DNA of 64,000 bases. Origin: Alphaproteobacteria bacterium (GTDB taxonomy: Bacteria > Pseudomonadota > Alphaproteobacteria > UBA8366 > GCA-2717185). Below are positions 27,449 through 35,787 of the stretch, piece by piece; the stretch's first letter is position 1; every line of letters starts with the position of its first letter. The stretch is taken from the NCBI GenBank assembly GCA_012103325.1, contig WLWY01000003.1, positions 124,001-188,000 on the forward strand, written 5' to 3'. A program made the translations under genes and the position numbers. Below the pieces are notes generated by a model that worked only from the letters and a program-made list of their open reading frames with translations, had not been told where the DNA came from and did not search any database.

Positions 27449-28006
27449 ATGGCAAAAGCGACGATCAAGATTCCAGATGGCACTCTTATAGATATCGAAG
27501 GTACTGCAGATGAGATTGAACACCTATTAGCGTTCTACGCTAATAGAGCTAAACAGTCGGCTGGTACAGCACTAAAATCGGCTTCTACAAAATCAAAAAA
27601 AAATACGACTAAAACGTCAAAGACACCTAGGTCCTCGAGAAGGACAGAAACCGATGACAAGTTGGATTTGGCGAAAATAGTTAATCTGGTCAAAGATTGT
27701 GATGAAGCTGAAGCAATCGAGACTCAAATTTTAGACAGGTCAGGGCAGGTAAACAGAGTACTTCTTCCACTATATATTGTGTACGAATACTTGAATAATG
27801 TTATTGGGTTAACCAGTGGAGACATAAATAAGGTTACAACAGAGCTCGGAATACCAATTGGAACAGCTAATGCTTCTACAACTCTTTCTAAGACAGCTTC
27901 AAAATATGTAATTGGTGATTCAACTAGAAAAAGAGGTCAACCAGTAAGGTATAAGTTATCTCGTCGCGGTCTCCAATATTTTAAGAGTCTTCTGAAGGAT
28001 AATTAG
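27449..28006 (+). CDS. Unknown protein with C-terminal winged-helix-like region
   Basis: 185 residues. ATG 27449 is eight bases after AGGAG; a TTG at 27428 and an ATG at 27443 are less well placed. Residues 1-30 (ATIKIPDGTLIDIEGTADEI) form a short beta-beta-alpha unit, 31-70 a Ser/Thr/Lys-rich linker, and the C-terminus (about 90-185) is a likely winged helix: LYIVYEYLNNVIGLTSGDIN, VTTELGIPIGTANASTTL, VRYKLSRRGLQYF. It probably binds DNA. The gene is much more AT-rich than its surroundings and uses codons such as AGA, ATA and TTA that its neighbours avoid, so it was likely acquired. It is followed one base later by the next gene. Confidence 0.6.
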   Translation: MAKATIKIPDGTLIDIEGTADEIEHLLAFYANRAKQSAGTALKSASTKSKKNTTKTSKTPRSSRRTETDDKLDLAKIVNLVKDCDEAEAIETQILDRSGQVNRVLLPLYIVYEYLNNVIGLTSGDINKVTTELGIPIGTANASTTLSKTASKYVIGDSTRKRGQPVRYKLSRRGLQYFKSLLKDN

Positions 28007-28007
28007 A

Positions 28008-28736
28008 TTGGATGACCGGCAATCATTTTGCCGCAGTTTAGCGCGGCAGAAAATGTCACATGTTGAGCGGGCAATTGCTTTGCTTTGGTATTATCAAAAA
28101 ACTCAACAGTTCGAAGAGAGGACTGCTTCGGAATTGTCTAACGACCTTCAAGATGAAGGATTTCCTCGAGCACATGTAACTAGACTTAAGGCACGTCTCG
28201 CTCGTAGCCGCTTTGTTGTTACCGGAAGGCGGAATGGATCATTTCGCCTCAACGTTCGTCATCTTGACCAGATGGATGAGAAATTTGATGAATTATTGGT
28301 CGCTAAAATCGTACCTGTCAGCGACTCAATTATTCCTCTCGAATGGGTTGCTGACTCTCCGGGTCATGTGCAGCGCTTAGCTCAACAGATTAATGGCTGT
28401 TATGATTTTGGATTTTATGATGCTTGTGCAGCAATGTGCAGAAGGTTGATGGAATCACTTATAATCCAGGTGTATCTGGTCGGTCGTCGTAGAGAAAGCA
28501 TTCAAAATGATGGTGTATTCGTAGGTTTGGAGTCCCTAATTCGTAAAGTCTGTAATGACGTTGACATAGTCGTAGGGCGAAATACAAATAGGACGATGGT
28601 TAAGCTGAAGGGGATTGGTGATACTGCTGCTCACGATAGATCTTACATAACACCACAGATTGATATAGATGATCTAAAAGCGGAATACAGACGGGTTATC
28701 AACGAACTGCTGGTGTTATGCGAATTGCGCAATTAG
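28008..28736 (+). CDS. Unknown protein: N-terminal HTH plus DUF4145-like C-terminal domain
   Basis: 242 residues from TTG 28008, with GAAGGAT at good spacing and only one base after the preceding stop, so the two are co-translated. The N-terminal 90 residues look like a helix-turn-helix (SHVERAIALLWYYQ, ASELSNDL, RAHVTRLKARLARSRFVV). The C-terminal part (about 115-240) has the plan of DUF4145: YDFGFYDACAAMCRRLMESL, a middle LESLIRKVC, and KLKGIGDTAAHDRS near the end. DUF4145 is often placed with HEPN-like all-helical domains found in toxin and defence proteins; I cannot confirm RNase residues here. The pair may be a small defence or regulatory system (inference). Confidence 0.55.
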   Translation: MDDRQSFCRSLARQKMSHVERAIALLWYYQKTQQFEERTASELSNDLQDEGFPRAHVTRLKARLARSRFVVTGRRNGSFRLNVRHLDQMDEKFDELLVAKIVPVSDSIIPLEWVADSPGHVQRLAQQINGCYDFGFYDACAAMCRRLMESLIIQVYLVGRRRESIQNDGVFVGLESLIRKVCNDVDIVVGRNTNRTMVKLKGIGDTAAHDRSYITPQIDIDDLKAEYRRVINELLVLCELRN

Positions 28737-28788
28737 TAAATATACTCGTCCTCCAATGTTAATCTGCAGGTGCGGATACTGTATTCAA

Positions 28789-29517
28789 TTAACTTCCTCG
28801 CCCCCACGGCACCAGCTTCTGCCGCGGCATCACGTGGATCTTCTCCCGCCCCAGCATGTGCACCGTAAACGCCCGCCGGAAATGCCCCGCGACCGCCGGG
28901 TCGAGCACGTCCAGCCCGCCCGTATAGGCCCCAAAGGACGGCAGGATCGCCCGGTGGCCGTCGGTGACGAAGCAGCGGGCGGTCAGGCGGCGGGCTCGGG
29001 TGGCCACCGTCGCTTTGGGGTGGAAGTGGCCGGAGATTTCGCCGGGGGCGGGGCCGGGGACGAGCGCCTGGTGGCGGAAGACGAGGGGGCCGAGGGTCAG
29101 CTCGTCGGCGATCTGGCCGCCGAGGATCGCGGGCGGGTCAGGGTCGTGGTTGCCGGCGATCCAGGTCCAGCGGTGGGTTGAGGTGAGGCGGCGGATCGTG
29201 GCGACCTCTGCGTCGGACAGGCGCGCGGCGGCTTCGGTGTCGTGGAAGCTGTCGCCGAGGCAGATGACGTGGTCGATTTCGTGGCGGGCGAGCACGGCCT
29301 CCAGAGCGGCGAGGGTGGCGCGGCTGTCATAGGGCGGCAGCAGCAGACCGCGGCGGGTGAAGCTGGAGCCCTTTTCCAGATGCAGATCGGCGAAGACGGC
29401 GATGCGGCGGTCGGGCCAGAGGAGCGCGCCGGCCGGGTCGGGGCGCAGGGTGGCGCCGTTGACGATGAGCGGGGCGGCGGCGGGGGCCGCTGCGACTTTT
29501 TTTGGGGCGGTGGTCAT
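28789..29517 (-). CDS. pdeM: Ligase-associated DNA damage response endonuclease PdeM
   Basis: 242 residues from ATG 29517. A calcineurin-like metallophosphoesterase with FADLHLEKG (Asp and His metal ligands), CLGDSFHD, WIAGNHDPDPP and GHFHPKAT, in the order of the PdeM/TIGR04123 family. These act with a ligase-associated Lhr-type helicase, an ATP-dependent ligase and a metallo-beta-lactamase exonuclease in DNA repair. The helicase is at 30999-33449 in the same direction; the ligase and exonuclease are not in the window. An IS5-family element and repeat R3 now separate the two genes, so expression of pdeM may be reduced. Confidence 0.9.
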   Translation of the reverse strand: MTTAPKKVAAAPAAAPLIVNGATLRPDPAGALLWPDRRIAVFADLHLEKGSSFTRRGLLLPPYDSRATLAALEAVLARHEIDHVICLGDSFHDTEAAARLSDAEVATIRRLTSTHRWTWIAGNHDPDPPAILGGQIADELTLGPLVFRHQALVPGPAPGEISGHFHPKATVATRARRLTARCFVTDGHRAILPSFGAYTGGLDVLDPAVAGHFRRAFTVHMLGREKIHVMPRQKLVPWGRGS

Positions 29518-29666
29518 GTTTGTGGTTTCGGAATTGGGTTGAAGGGGGCCGTCGTCCACCCCCACCCTAACCCTCCCCCCTCAAGGGGGAGGGGATTGTG
29601 AGTTGGAAGGGGGCGGGGATGATTAAGCGAAGGGTGCCCTCTATCTAGATTTCCCCTCCCCCTTGA

Positions 29667-30824
29667 GGAGACCTCTGCGAAATGGGTAGCAACTTTGTCG
29701 AAACGGTGATTCTTTAGAGTGATCGCTATGACGGAGGTCTTGATGGGTGAGAAGCGGGTTGGTGAGGGTGGCTTTGCGGATGCGTTTGTGGCGCCGGGTG
29801 CGGGTTCGAATAAACGTCTGGAGCGTATCGAAGGTCTTTTCGACTGGTCTCGCTTCGAGAAGCTCCTGAAGTCGGTTCGCTCGAAGAAGGGGCGCAGAGG
29901 GTATCCGGCGCTGTCGATGTACAAGGCGGTTTTGCTGCAGCAATGGTATGGTCTTTCCGACCCGGACCTGGAGGAGGCGTTGGGGGATCGTCTGTCGTTC
30001 CGACGGTTCTGCGGGTTCTCGTTGAGCGACGAGACACCGGACGAGACGACGTTCGTGCGCTTCCGGGCGGCGCTGGCAGAGAGGAAACTGACGGCGAAGC
30101 TTCTGGCGGAAACGAACCGGCAGTTGGAGCGTCACGGGCTGATGCTGAAGACGGGCACACTGATCGATGCCACCCTGATCGAGGCTTCGGTCAGCCGGCC
30201 GTCCGGTGTTTCCGGCGGGCGTTCGGCGCTCGATCCGGATGCCGATTGGACGCGGCGCGGGCGCACGGCCTATTTCGGGTACAAGGCGCATATCGCCGTC
30301 GATCAGGGCTCCGAATTGATCCGCGATGCGATGATGACGTCGGCCAAAACCTATGAGAGCGAAGTGGCCGACGCGCTGATCCAGGGCGACGAGCGGGCGG
30401 TCTATGCTGACAAAGCCTATGAGCACAAGGAGCGCCGCCGGCGCCTCAAGGCGAGGGGCATCAAGGACCGGATCATGCACCGCAGCCATAAGAACCAACC
30501 GGCGCTGCCGCACTGGCAACAGGTCCGCAACCGCCTGATCTCCCCGATCCGCGCTAATGTCGAGCGCCTGTTCGGAACTCTGAAGCGGTCTTACCGATAC
30601 CGCCGGGCCCGATACAGGGGGATGCAGAAGAACCAGTCCCACCTTCATCTCCTGTGCATCGCCATGAACCTGAGACGTGCCGAAACTCTTATGCCCTGAC
30701 ACCGTCCCTTGCCGATCTCGTCAAGAGCGTCCCAAAACCCAACGCGAAAAACCGCCAAACCTATGCACCAACCTCCAAACCCAACGATTATCTCCGATCC
30801 TGAACCCGTTTCGCAGAGGTCTCC
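29667..30824 (+). mobile_element. IS5-family insertion sequence (complete, 1158 bp)
   Basis: Terminal inverted repeats GGAGACCTCTGCGAAA are exact for 16 bases at both ends, with GGGT one base further. The flanks are TTGA at 29663-29666 and 30825-30828, a 4-bp duplication usual for several IS5 subgroups. It holds one intact transposase gene. The insertion point is the centre of a CCCCTTGAGGGG palindrome, exactly as for both MITE copies whose ends match this element. Confidence 0.92.
29743..30699 (+). CDS. IS5-family transposase
   Basis: 318 residues. ATG 29743 follows GGAGG by five bases; further ATGs upstream (29728) lack a site. The N-terminal DUF772 region (YPALSMYKAVLLQQWYGLSD, FCGFSLSDETPDETTFVRFR) leads into the DDE domain with acidic residues in GTLIDATLIEA, VYADKAYEHKE and ANVERLFGTLKRSYRYRR. 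It is intact and is the likely source of transposase for the two 198-bp MITE copies. Confidence 0.95.
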   Translation: MGEKRVGEGGFADAFVAPGAGSNKRLERIEGLFDWSRFEKLLKSVRSKKGRRGYPALSMYKAVLLQQWYGLSDPDLEEALGDRLSFRRFCGFSLSDETPDETTFVRFRAALAERKLTAKLLAETNRQLERHGLMLKTGTLIDATLIEASVSRPSGVSGGRSALDPDADWTRRGRTAYFGYKAHIAVDQGSELIRDAMMTSAKTYESEVADALIQGDERAVYADKAYEHKERRRRLKARGIKDRIMHRSHKNQPALPHWQQVRNRLISPIRANVERLFGTLKRSYRYRRARYRGMQKNQSHLHLLCIAMNLRRAETLMP

Positions 30825-30930
30825 TTGAGGGGGGAGGGTTAGGGTGGGGGTGCGACTTGCTCTCCGTTTTTAGGGGCATGCCGCTTGTCGGTTTGGCTCC
30901 ATACAACGGTTCGGCGTCTTGGTTCGGCTT

Positions 30931-30957
30931 GGATCCCGGATCAAGTCCGGGATGACG
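30931..30957. repeat. GTCATCC-type palindromic repeat
   Basis: GGATCCCGGATCAAGTCCGG continues GATGACG; ATCCCGGA and TCCGGGAT form a stem. It is the common alphaproteobacterial intergenic repeat, opposite in orientation to the copy at 25676-25702. Confidence 0.65.
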
Positions 30958-30998
30958 AGTGGTGTGGGGGTGAGGCGAGTGCCTTCCATCTGCGATGG

Positions 30999-33449
30999 TC
31001 ATAGGGGCAACTCCGCCGTTTCTGTCGGCGCTTCCATCGCTTCCGCGATCAAATCCTCCGCCGCCTCGTCGAGCAAATCGTCGAACGCGTTGCCGTAGAC
31101 GCTCTCCCGCCCGATCTCCAGCAGCACCGGCACGGCCAGCGGGCTCACCCGCTCCAAGCGCCGGTGCGTAATCCGCCCCTTCACACGGCTCAGCATGTCC
31201 CCCAAGCGCCTTATGTCCGTCAGCCCCTGGGCCGCGTCGGCGCGGGTGGCGCGGAGGAGGATGTGGTTGGGTTCGTGCGCGCGCAGCACGTCGTAGATCA
31301 GATCGGAACTCACGGTCACCTGTCGGCCACTCTTTTCCTGCCCCGGATAGCGCCGCTCGATCAGCCCGGCGATCACCGCGACGTTGCGGAAGGTCCGGCG
31401 CAGCATGCTCGATTCGTCCATCCATGTCTCCAGATCGTCGCCCAGCATGTCCTCGTCGAACAGGGCGGCGATATCGCCGACCGGGCGCACCGACCACACC
31501 GCCAGCACGTAGTCGGTGGCGACGAAGCCGAGCGGGCCGTATCCCGCGCGCTCCATGCGCTTGGTCAGCAGCATGCCGAGCGTCTGGTGCGCGTTGCGGC
31601 CCTCGAAGCAGTAGGCGACGAGATACTGCTTGTCGCCGCGCGGGAAGCATTCGATCAGCAGATTGTCGCGGCCGGGCAGCACGCTTTTCCAGCGCTGCAG
31701 GCGCAGCCATTCGCCGACCTGATCCGGCAGGTCGCGCCAGCGCGACGGCTCGGCCAGCATGGCGCGCACCCGTTCCGCCAGATGGGTCGAGAGCGGCAGG
31801 CGGCCGCCCTGATACGCCGGGACCTTGGGCGCGTCGCCGAAGCTTCTGGTGACGATGGCCATGGTTTCGCGTACCCCTTCGAAGCGCAGCATCTGGCCGG
31901 AGAAGACGAAGGTGTCGCCGTGCTCCAGCCCGAGGATGAAATACTCCTCGATCTCGCCCAGCACCGGGCCGCCCCTGACCTTCACCTTCATGGTTACGGC
32001 CTCGACGATGGTGCCGACATTCATGCGGTAGCGCTGCGCGCCGCGCGGGCTGGCAATGCGGTAGCCGCGGTCGAGCGTGCGGGCGAGGCGGTGATAGCGC
32101 TCATAGGTGCCGAGCGCGTAGCCGCCATTCTCGACGAAATTCAAGGTGTCGTCGAAGTCCTTGCGCGAGAGGTCGGCATAGGGCGCGGCACGGCGGACTT
32201 CGTCGTACATCGGCTCGGCGTGGAAGGCGCTGCCGCAGGACATGCCGAGCAGGTGTTGCGCCAGCACGTCGAGCCCGCCGGGCTTGGGCGGGTCGCCGTC
32301 CAGCGTGTGCGCCTCCACCCCTTCGAGTGCTGCGCGGCATTCCAGCACCTCGAACCGGTTGGCGGGGACCAGGATGGCGCGGCTCGGGCTGTCGAGCCGG
32401 TGATTGGCGCGGCCGATGCGCTGCACCAGCCGGCTGACCCCCTTCGGCGCGCCGACCTGCACCACCAGATCGACCGCCGCCCAGTCGACGCCGAGATCGA
32501 GCGACGAGGTGGCGACGACCGCGCGCAGATCGCCGCGCGCCATGGCCGCCTCTACCTTGCGGCGCTGCTCGCGCGCGAGGCTGCCATGATGCAGCGCGAT
32601 CGGCAGGTTCTCCTCGTTGACCCGCCAGAGCTGCTGAAACACGATTTCCGCCTGCGCCCGCGTGTTGACGAAGACGAGGGTGGTCCGGTGCTTGGCGATG
32701 ACATGGTAGATTTCCGGGAGCGCGTGCTTGGCCATGTGGCCGGACCAGGGCAGTTCTTCCTTCGTGTCGAGAATGCGGACTTCCGGCTTGGCGGCCTCGG
32801 TGCTGACGATGCGCTGCACCTGATCCGGATCGGCCCGCGGCGACAGCCACGCGGCGAGCGCATCGGGCCAGGCGACGGTGGCGCTGAGCCCGACCCGGCG
32901 GCAGTTGGGCGCGAGGGTGGAGAGACGTGCCATGCCGAGCGCCAGCAAATCGCCCCGCTTGGTCCCCGCCAGCGCATGCAGCTCGTCGACGATGACGGTG
33001 CGCAGCCGGCGGAACATGCGCGGGGCCTCGGCGTAGCTGAGCAGCAGGGCGAGGGACTCGGGCGTGGTCAGCAGCAGATGCGGCGGACGCTCGCGCTGCC
33101 GCTGCCGCTTGCGCTGCGGCGTGTCCCCGGTGCGGGTTTCTGCTGAAATTGCGAGGCCCATCTCTTCAATAGGGGATTGCAAATTCCGTTCGATATCGAC
33201 GGCGAGGGCCTTCAGCGGCGAGATGTAGAGCGTGTGCAACCCGGCGGGGTCGTTCTCGGCGATGTCGATGAGGGAGGGGAGAAACCCGGCCAAGGTTTTG
33301 CCGCCGCCGGTCGGCGCGATCAGCAGCGCGTCTCGGCCCTCGCGCGCGGCGTCGAGCATCGCGAGCTGATGCGGATGCGCGCGCCACTTGCGGGCGGCGA
33401 ACCAGTCGTGGAAACGGTCGGGGAGGGTGGTCGTCATGGTGTCGCGCAT
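30999..33449 (-). CDS. Ligase-associated Lhr-type DEXH-box helicase
   Basis: 816 residues from ATG 33449 (33437 is possible). Walker A is APTGGGKTLAG near residue 50, then the DEXH-like box as VDELHAL, SAT in VGLSATVAWP, motif IV in TLVFVNTRAQAE, and QRIGRANHR as motif VI, followed by the Lhr-core winged helix and C-terminal domains (GQMLRFEGVRETMAIV). This order is that of the TIGR04121 ligase-associated repair helicases. Its stop overlaps an ATG (ATGA), the arrangement expected for coupling to a downstream pdeM, but what follows now is repeat R3 and the IS element. Confidence 0.93.
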   Translation of the reverse strand: MRDTMTTTLPDRFHDWFAARKWRAHPHQLAMLDAAREGRDALLIAPTGGGKTLAGFLPSLIDIAENDPAGLHTLYISPLKALAVDIERNLQSPIEEMGLAISAETRTGDTPQRKRQRQRERPPHLLLTTPESLALLLSYAEAPRMFRRLRTVIVDELHALAGTKRGDLLALGMARLSTLAPNCRRVGLSATVAWPDALAAWLSPRADPDQVQRIVSTEAAKPEVRILDTKEELPWSGHMAKHALPEIYHVIAKHRTTLVFVNTRAQAEIVFQQLWRVNEENLPIALHHGSLAREQRRKVEAAMARGDLRAVVATSSLDLGVDWAAVDLVVQVGAPKGVSRLVQRIGRANHRLDSPSRAILVPANRFEVLECRAALEGVEAHTLDGDPPKPGGLDVLAQHLLGMSCGSAFHAEPMYDEVRRAAPYADLSRKDFDDTLNFVENGGYALGTYERYHRLARTLDRGYRIASPRGAQRYRMNVGTIVEAVTMKVKVRGGPVLGEIEEYFILGLEHGDTFVFSGQMLRFEGVRETMAIVTRSFGDAPKVPAYQGGRLPLSTHLAERVRAMLAEPSRWRDLPDQVGEWLRLQRWKSVLPGRDNLLIECFPRGDKQYLVAYCFEGRNAHQTLGMLLTKRMERAGYGPLGFVATDYVLAVWSVRPVGDIAALFDEDMLGDDLETWMDESSMLRRTFRNVAVIAGLIERRYPGQEKSGRQVTVSSDLIYDVLRAHEPNHILLRATRADAAQGLTDIRRLGDMLSRVKGRITHRRLERVSPLAVPVLLEIGRESVYGNAFDDLLDEAAEDLIAEAMEAPTETAELPL

Positions 33450-33490
33450 AATGGCATAGGTGGTGGGGAGTTTCTCGTGAGAAACGACAC

Positions 33491-33804
33491 GGCCGTCCAC
33501 CCCCATCCTGACCTTCCCCCCTCAAGGGGGAAGGGATTACCCTCCCAACCGTTATCGTTTGAATCCCCTCCCCCTTGAGGAGACCTCTGCGAAATAGTGC
33601 CGCCGCCACCGTTTCCACCCCCTTCCTGGCCCTGAAATGCCTGTGATGGACATTTCAGCCCCTCAAGGGGGAAGGGATAACTGAGGCAAATCAACAAGTT
33701 GCTCTCCTCCCCCTTGAGGGGGGAGGACTAAGGTGGGGGTGGACGACGGTTCCGTTCGCAATTTGCAGAGGTCTCCTTGAGGGGGGAGGGTTAGGGAGGG
33801 GGTG
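33491..33804. repeat. Palindromic intergenic repeat R4, interrupted by MITE B
   Basis: GGCCGTCCACCCCCATCCTG, CCCCCTCAAGGGGG, a middle TTACCCTCCCAACC and CCCCCTTGA on the left of MITE B; TTGAGGGGGGAGGG and GGGGGTGCG on the right. The right end supplies the stop codon and last residues of the DUF559 gene, so the repeat and that gene abut directly. Confidence 0.82.
33579..33776 (-). mobile_element. MITE B, 198 bp, exact reverse complement of MITE A
   Basis: Begins GGAGACCTCTGCGAAATAG and ends CAATTTGCAGAGGTCTCC, flanked by TTGA at 33575-33578 and 33777-33780. All 198 bases match the copy at 21842-22039 in the opposite orientation. It shares terminal repeats with the IS5 element at 29667 and again sits at the TTGA centre of an R palindrome. 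Confidence 0.88.
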
Positions 33805-34132
33805 CGCTGCGCAACGCCCGCTCAATCGCCTCTACTACCCCATCCGTATTCTGCAGCACCTCGTTGTTCCAGAACCGGATTACCCGGTACCCCTCCTTCT
33901 CCAACCACGCCGTGCGCACCGCATCCCGCTCCACCTCGTCGGCGTGCTGCCCGCCATCCACCTCGACGACGAGCATCTCCGAAAGGCAGGCAAAGTCGAC
34001 GACAAAAGCGCCAATCGGCACCTGCCGCCGGAAACGGAACCCGGCGCATTGACGCCTGCGCAGGCGGTACCAGAGGCGTCGCTCCGTATCGGTTAGATTG
34101 CTGCGGAGGTTTCTGGCGGTGGGGAAGGCCAT
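33791..34132 (-). CDS. DUF559 (Vsr-like) endonuclease domain protein
   Basis: 113 residues from ATG 34132. The family pattern is complete: RNLRSNLTDTERRLWYRLRR, CAGFRFRRQVPIGAFVVDF with the nuclease Asp, LVVEVDGGQH with the Glu-x-Asp of PD-(D/E)xK-type enzymes, and GYRVIRFWNNEVLQNTDGVV. DUF559 is related to very-short-patch repair endonucleases; its biological role is not established. The gene lies exactly between R4, whose end provides its last codons and stop, and R5, which starts 47 bases before its start codon. That placement suggests a link with the palindromic repeats. Confidence 0.85.
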   Translation of the reverse strand: MAFPTARNLRSNLTDTERRLWYRLRRRQCAGFRFRRQVPIGAFVVDFACLSEMLVVEVDGGQHADEVERDAVRTAWLEKEGYRVIRFWNNEVLQNTDGVVEAIERALRSAPPP

Positions 34133-34178
34133 GGGTAAGTTTTGATTGGAAGTGGAGTTGTGTCTAGTCCAGAAGACA

Positions 34179-34262
34179 CCGCCGTCCACCCCCACCCCAC
34201 CCTCCCCCCTCAAGGGGGAGGGGATTAAGACGAAGCCGTCGCTACTGTGTCCCTTCCCCCTT
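34179..34262. repeat. Palindromic intergenic repeat R5 (right arm decayed)
   Basis: CCGCCGTCCACCCCCACCCC and CCCCCCTCAAGGGGGAGG are intact; the second half keeps only CCCTTCCCCCTT before degenerate sequence. It lies between the DUF559 gene and the sulfatase gene. Confidence 0.75.
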
Positions 34263-34326
34263 CCAGCCACCGCCCCACCCGATGTAATATGCGCCACCGT
34301 CACCGCACCCCTAAGGAGCGCTACCC

Positions 34327-35781
34327 ATGCAGCCCAAGAACATGCTCGTCCTGATGTCCGACGAGCACAACAAGAAGATCCTCGGCTGCCACGGCAACGC
34401 GCAGGCGATCACGCCCAATATCGACGCGCTGGCGGCGTGCGGCACGCGGTTTACGAACGCCTATTGCAACTCGCCGATCTGCATTCCGGCGCGGGCGACC
34501 TTTGCGACGGGACAGTACATCAACCAAATCGGCTATTGGGACAACGCCGACCCCTATGAGGGCACGGTGCCGAGCTGGCATCACCGGCTGCGCGATACGG
34601 GGCACGAGGCGGTGTCGATCGGCAAGCTGCATTTCCGCAGCGACGACGACGATAACGGCTTCAGCGAGTCGCAGCTGGCGATGCATGTCGTCGAGGGGCT
34701 GGGCGATCTTATGGGGCTGGTGCGCGAGGATCTGCCGGTGCGCGGCGGGGCCTACAAGATCGCGCGCTCGGCCGGGCCCGGGGAGAGCGAGTACACGGCA
34801 TACGACCGGGACATCACCATGGCGGCGGTGCAGTGGCTCAAGGACGCGGCGGCCCGCTCGCACGACAAGCCGTGGACCCTGTTCGTGTCGTGGGTCTGTC
34901 CGCACTTTCCGTTGACGGCACCACAGGCGTTCTACGATTTGTACGATCCGGACGCGCTGCCCTGGCCGAAGCTCTACGGCGCGGACGAGCGGCCGGATCA
35001 TCCTTACGTGCGGGATTATGCGGGCAGCTGCAATTACGACGACCATTTCGAGGGCGAGGAACATGTGCGCCGCGCGGTGGCGTCCTACTATGCGCTGTGC
35101 AGCTTCCTCGACGATAATATCGGGCAAGTGCTGGCGGCGTTGGTCGACGCGGGGCTCGCGGACGACACCAACGTGATGTACACGAGCGACCATGGCGATA
35201 ATCTCGGCTCGCGCGGGCTGTGGGGCAAGTCCATGATGTACGAGGAAGCCGCCGCCGTGCCGATGATCCTCGCCGGGCCGGACGTGCCGGCGGGCGTGGT
35301 GCGCGACGCGCCGGTGACGCATGTGGATTGTTATCCGACCTTTATGGAATGTGCCGGCGAGCCGCTGAACGAGGCGGAGCGGGCCTATCCCGGGCAGTCG
35401 TTGTTCGGTCTTGCGAATGGCGAAGAACCGGATCGCACGATCCTGTCCGAATATCATGCGATGGGGTCGACGACGGGCGCCTTCATGATCCGCGAAGGCC
35501 AGTACAAATACGTCCACTATGTCGGCTATCCGCCGCAGCTCTTCGACCTCGCCGCCGACCCGGAGGAGCTGGTCGATCTCGGCACGGACCCGGCGCACGC
35601 CGAAATCCGCGCGACCTGCGACGCCAAGCTGCGCGCGGTCTGCGATCCGGAAGACGTCGACACACGATGCAAGGCGCGCCAAGGCTCTCAATTAGCACGC
35701 AATGGTGGTAGAAATGCTGTCATTACGCGCGGTGACCTGGGCTACTCACCCCCGCCCGGACTACCGGTAGATTTCCGGTAG
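34327..35781 (+). CDS. Sulfatase-family hydrolase
   Basis: 484 residues; AAGGAG precedes ATG 34327. The N-terminus MQPKNMLVLMSDEHNKKILG has the metal-binding Asp, and SPICIPARATFATG contains C52-x-P-A-R, the site where Cys is converted to formylglycine. YTSDHGDNLGSRGLWGKSMMYEE carries the second metal Asp-His pair. The enzyme should hydrolyse a sulfate ester; the overall resemblance is to choline-sulfatase-like and related arylsulfatases, without a signal peptide, so it acts in the cytoplasm. A glycerate kinase gene follows six bases later. Confidence 0.9.
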   Translation: MQPKNMLVLMSDEHNKKILGCHGNAQAITPNIDALAACGTRFTNAYCNSPICIPARATFATGQYINQIGYWDNADPYEGTVPSWHHRLRDTGHEAVSIGKLHFRSDDDDNGFSESQLAMHVVEGLGDLMGLVREDLPVRGGAYKIARSAGPGESEYTAYDRDITMAAVQWLKDAAARSHDKPWTLFVSWVCPHFPLTAPQAFYDLYDPDALPWPKLYGADERPDHPYVRDYAGSCNYDDHFEGEEHVRRAVASYYALCSFLDDNIGQVLAALVDAGLADDTNVMYTSDHGDNLGSRGLWGKSMMYEEAAAVPMILAGPDVPAGVVRDAPVTHVDCYPTFMECAGEPLNEAERAYPGQSLFGLANGEEPDRTILSEYHAMGSTTGAFMIREGQYKYVHYVGYPPQLFDLAADPEELVDLGTDPAHAEIRATCDAKLRAVCDPEDVDTRCKARQGSQLARNGGRNAVITRGDLGYSPPPGLPVDFR

Positions 35782-35787
35782 TTAAAA

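Larger units (their letters stand above)
29547..30853. repeat. Palindromic intergenic repeat R3, interrupted by the IS5 element
   Basis: Left part 29547-29666 (CGTCGTCCACCCCCACCC, CCCCCTCAAGGGGG and a 60-base middle) and right part 30825-30853 (TTGAGGGGGGAGGG, GGGGGTGCG) join to a typical R repeat when the IS is removed. The spacer from here to the helicase stop at 30999 also holds the GTCATCC-type palindrome at 30931. Confidence 0.8.

Noticed and set aside
31164..33146. Long open frame opposite the Lhr-type helicase gene
   Set aside because: It mirrors a clear helicase on the other strand, has no family motifs and is the kind of antisense frame expected in GC-rich DNA.
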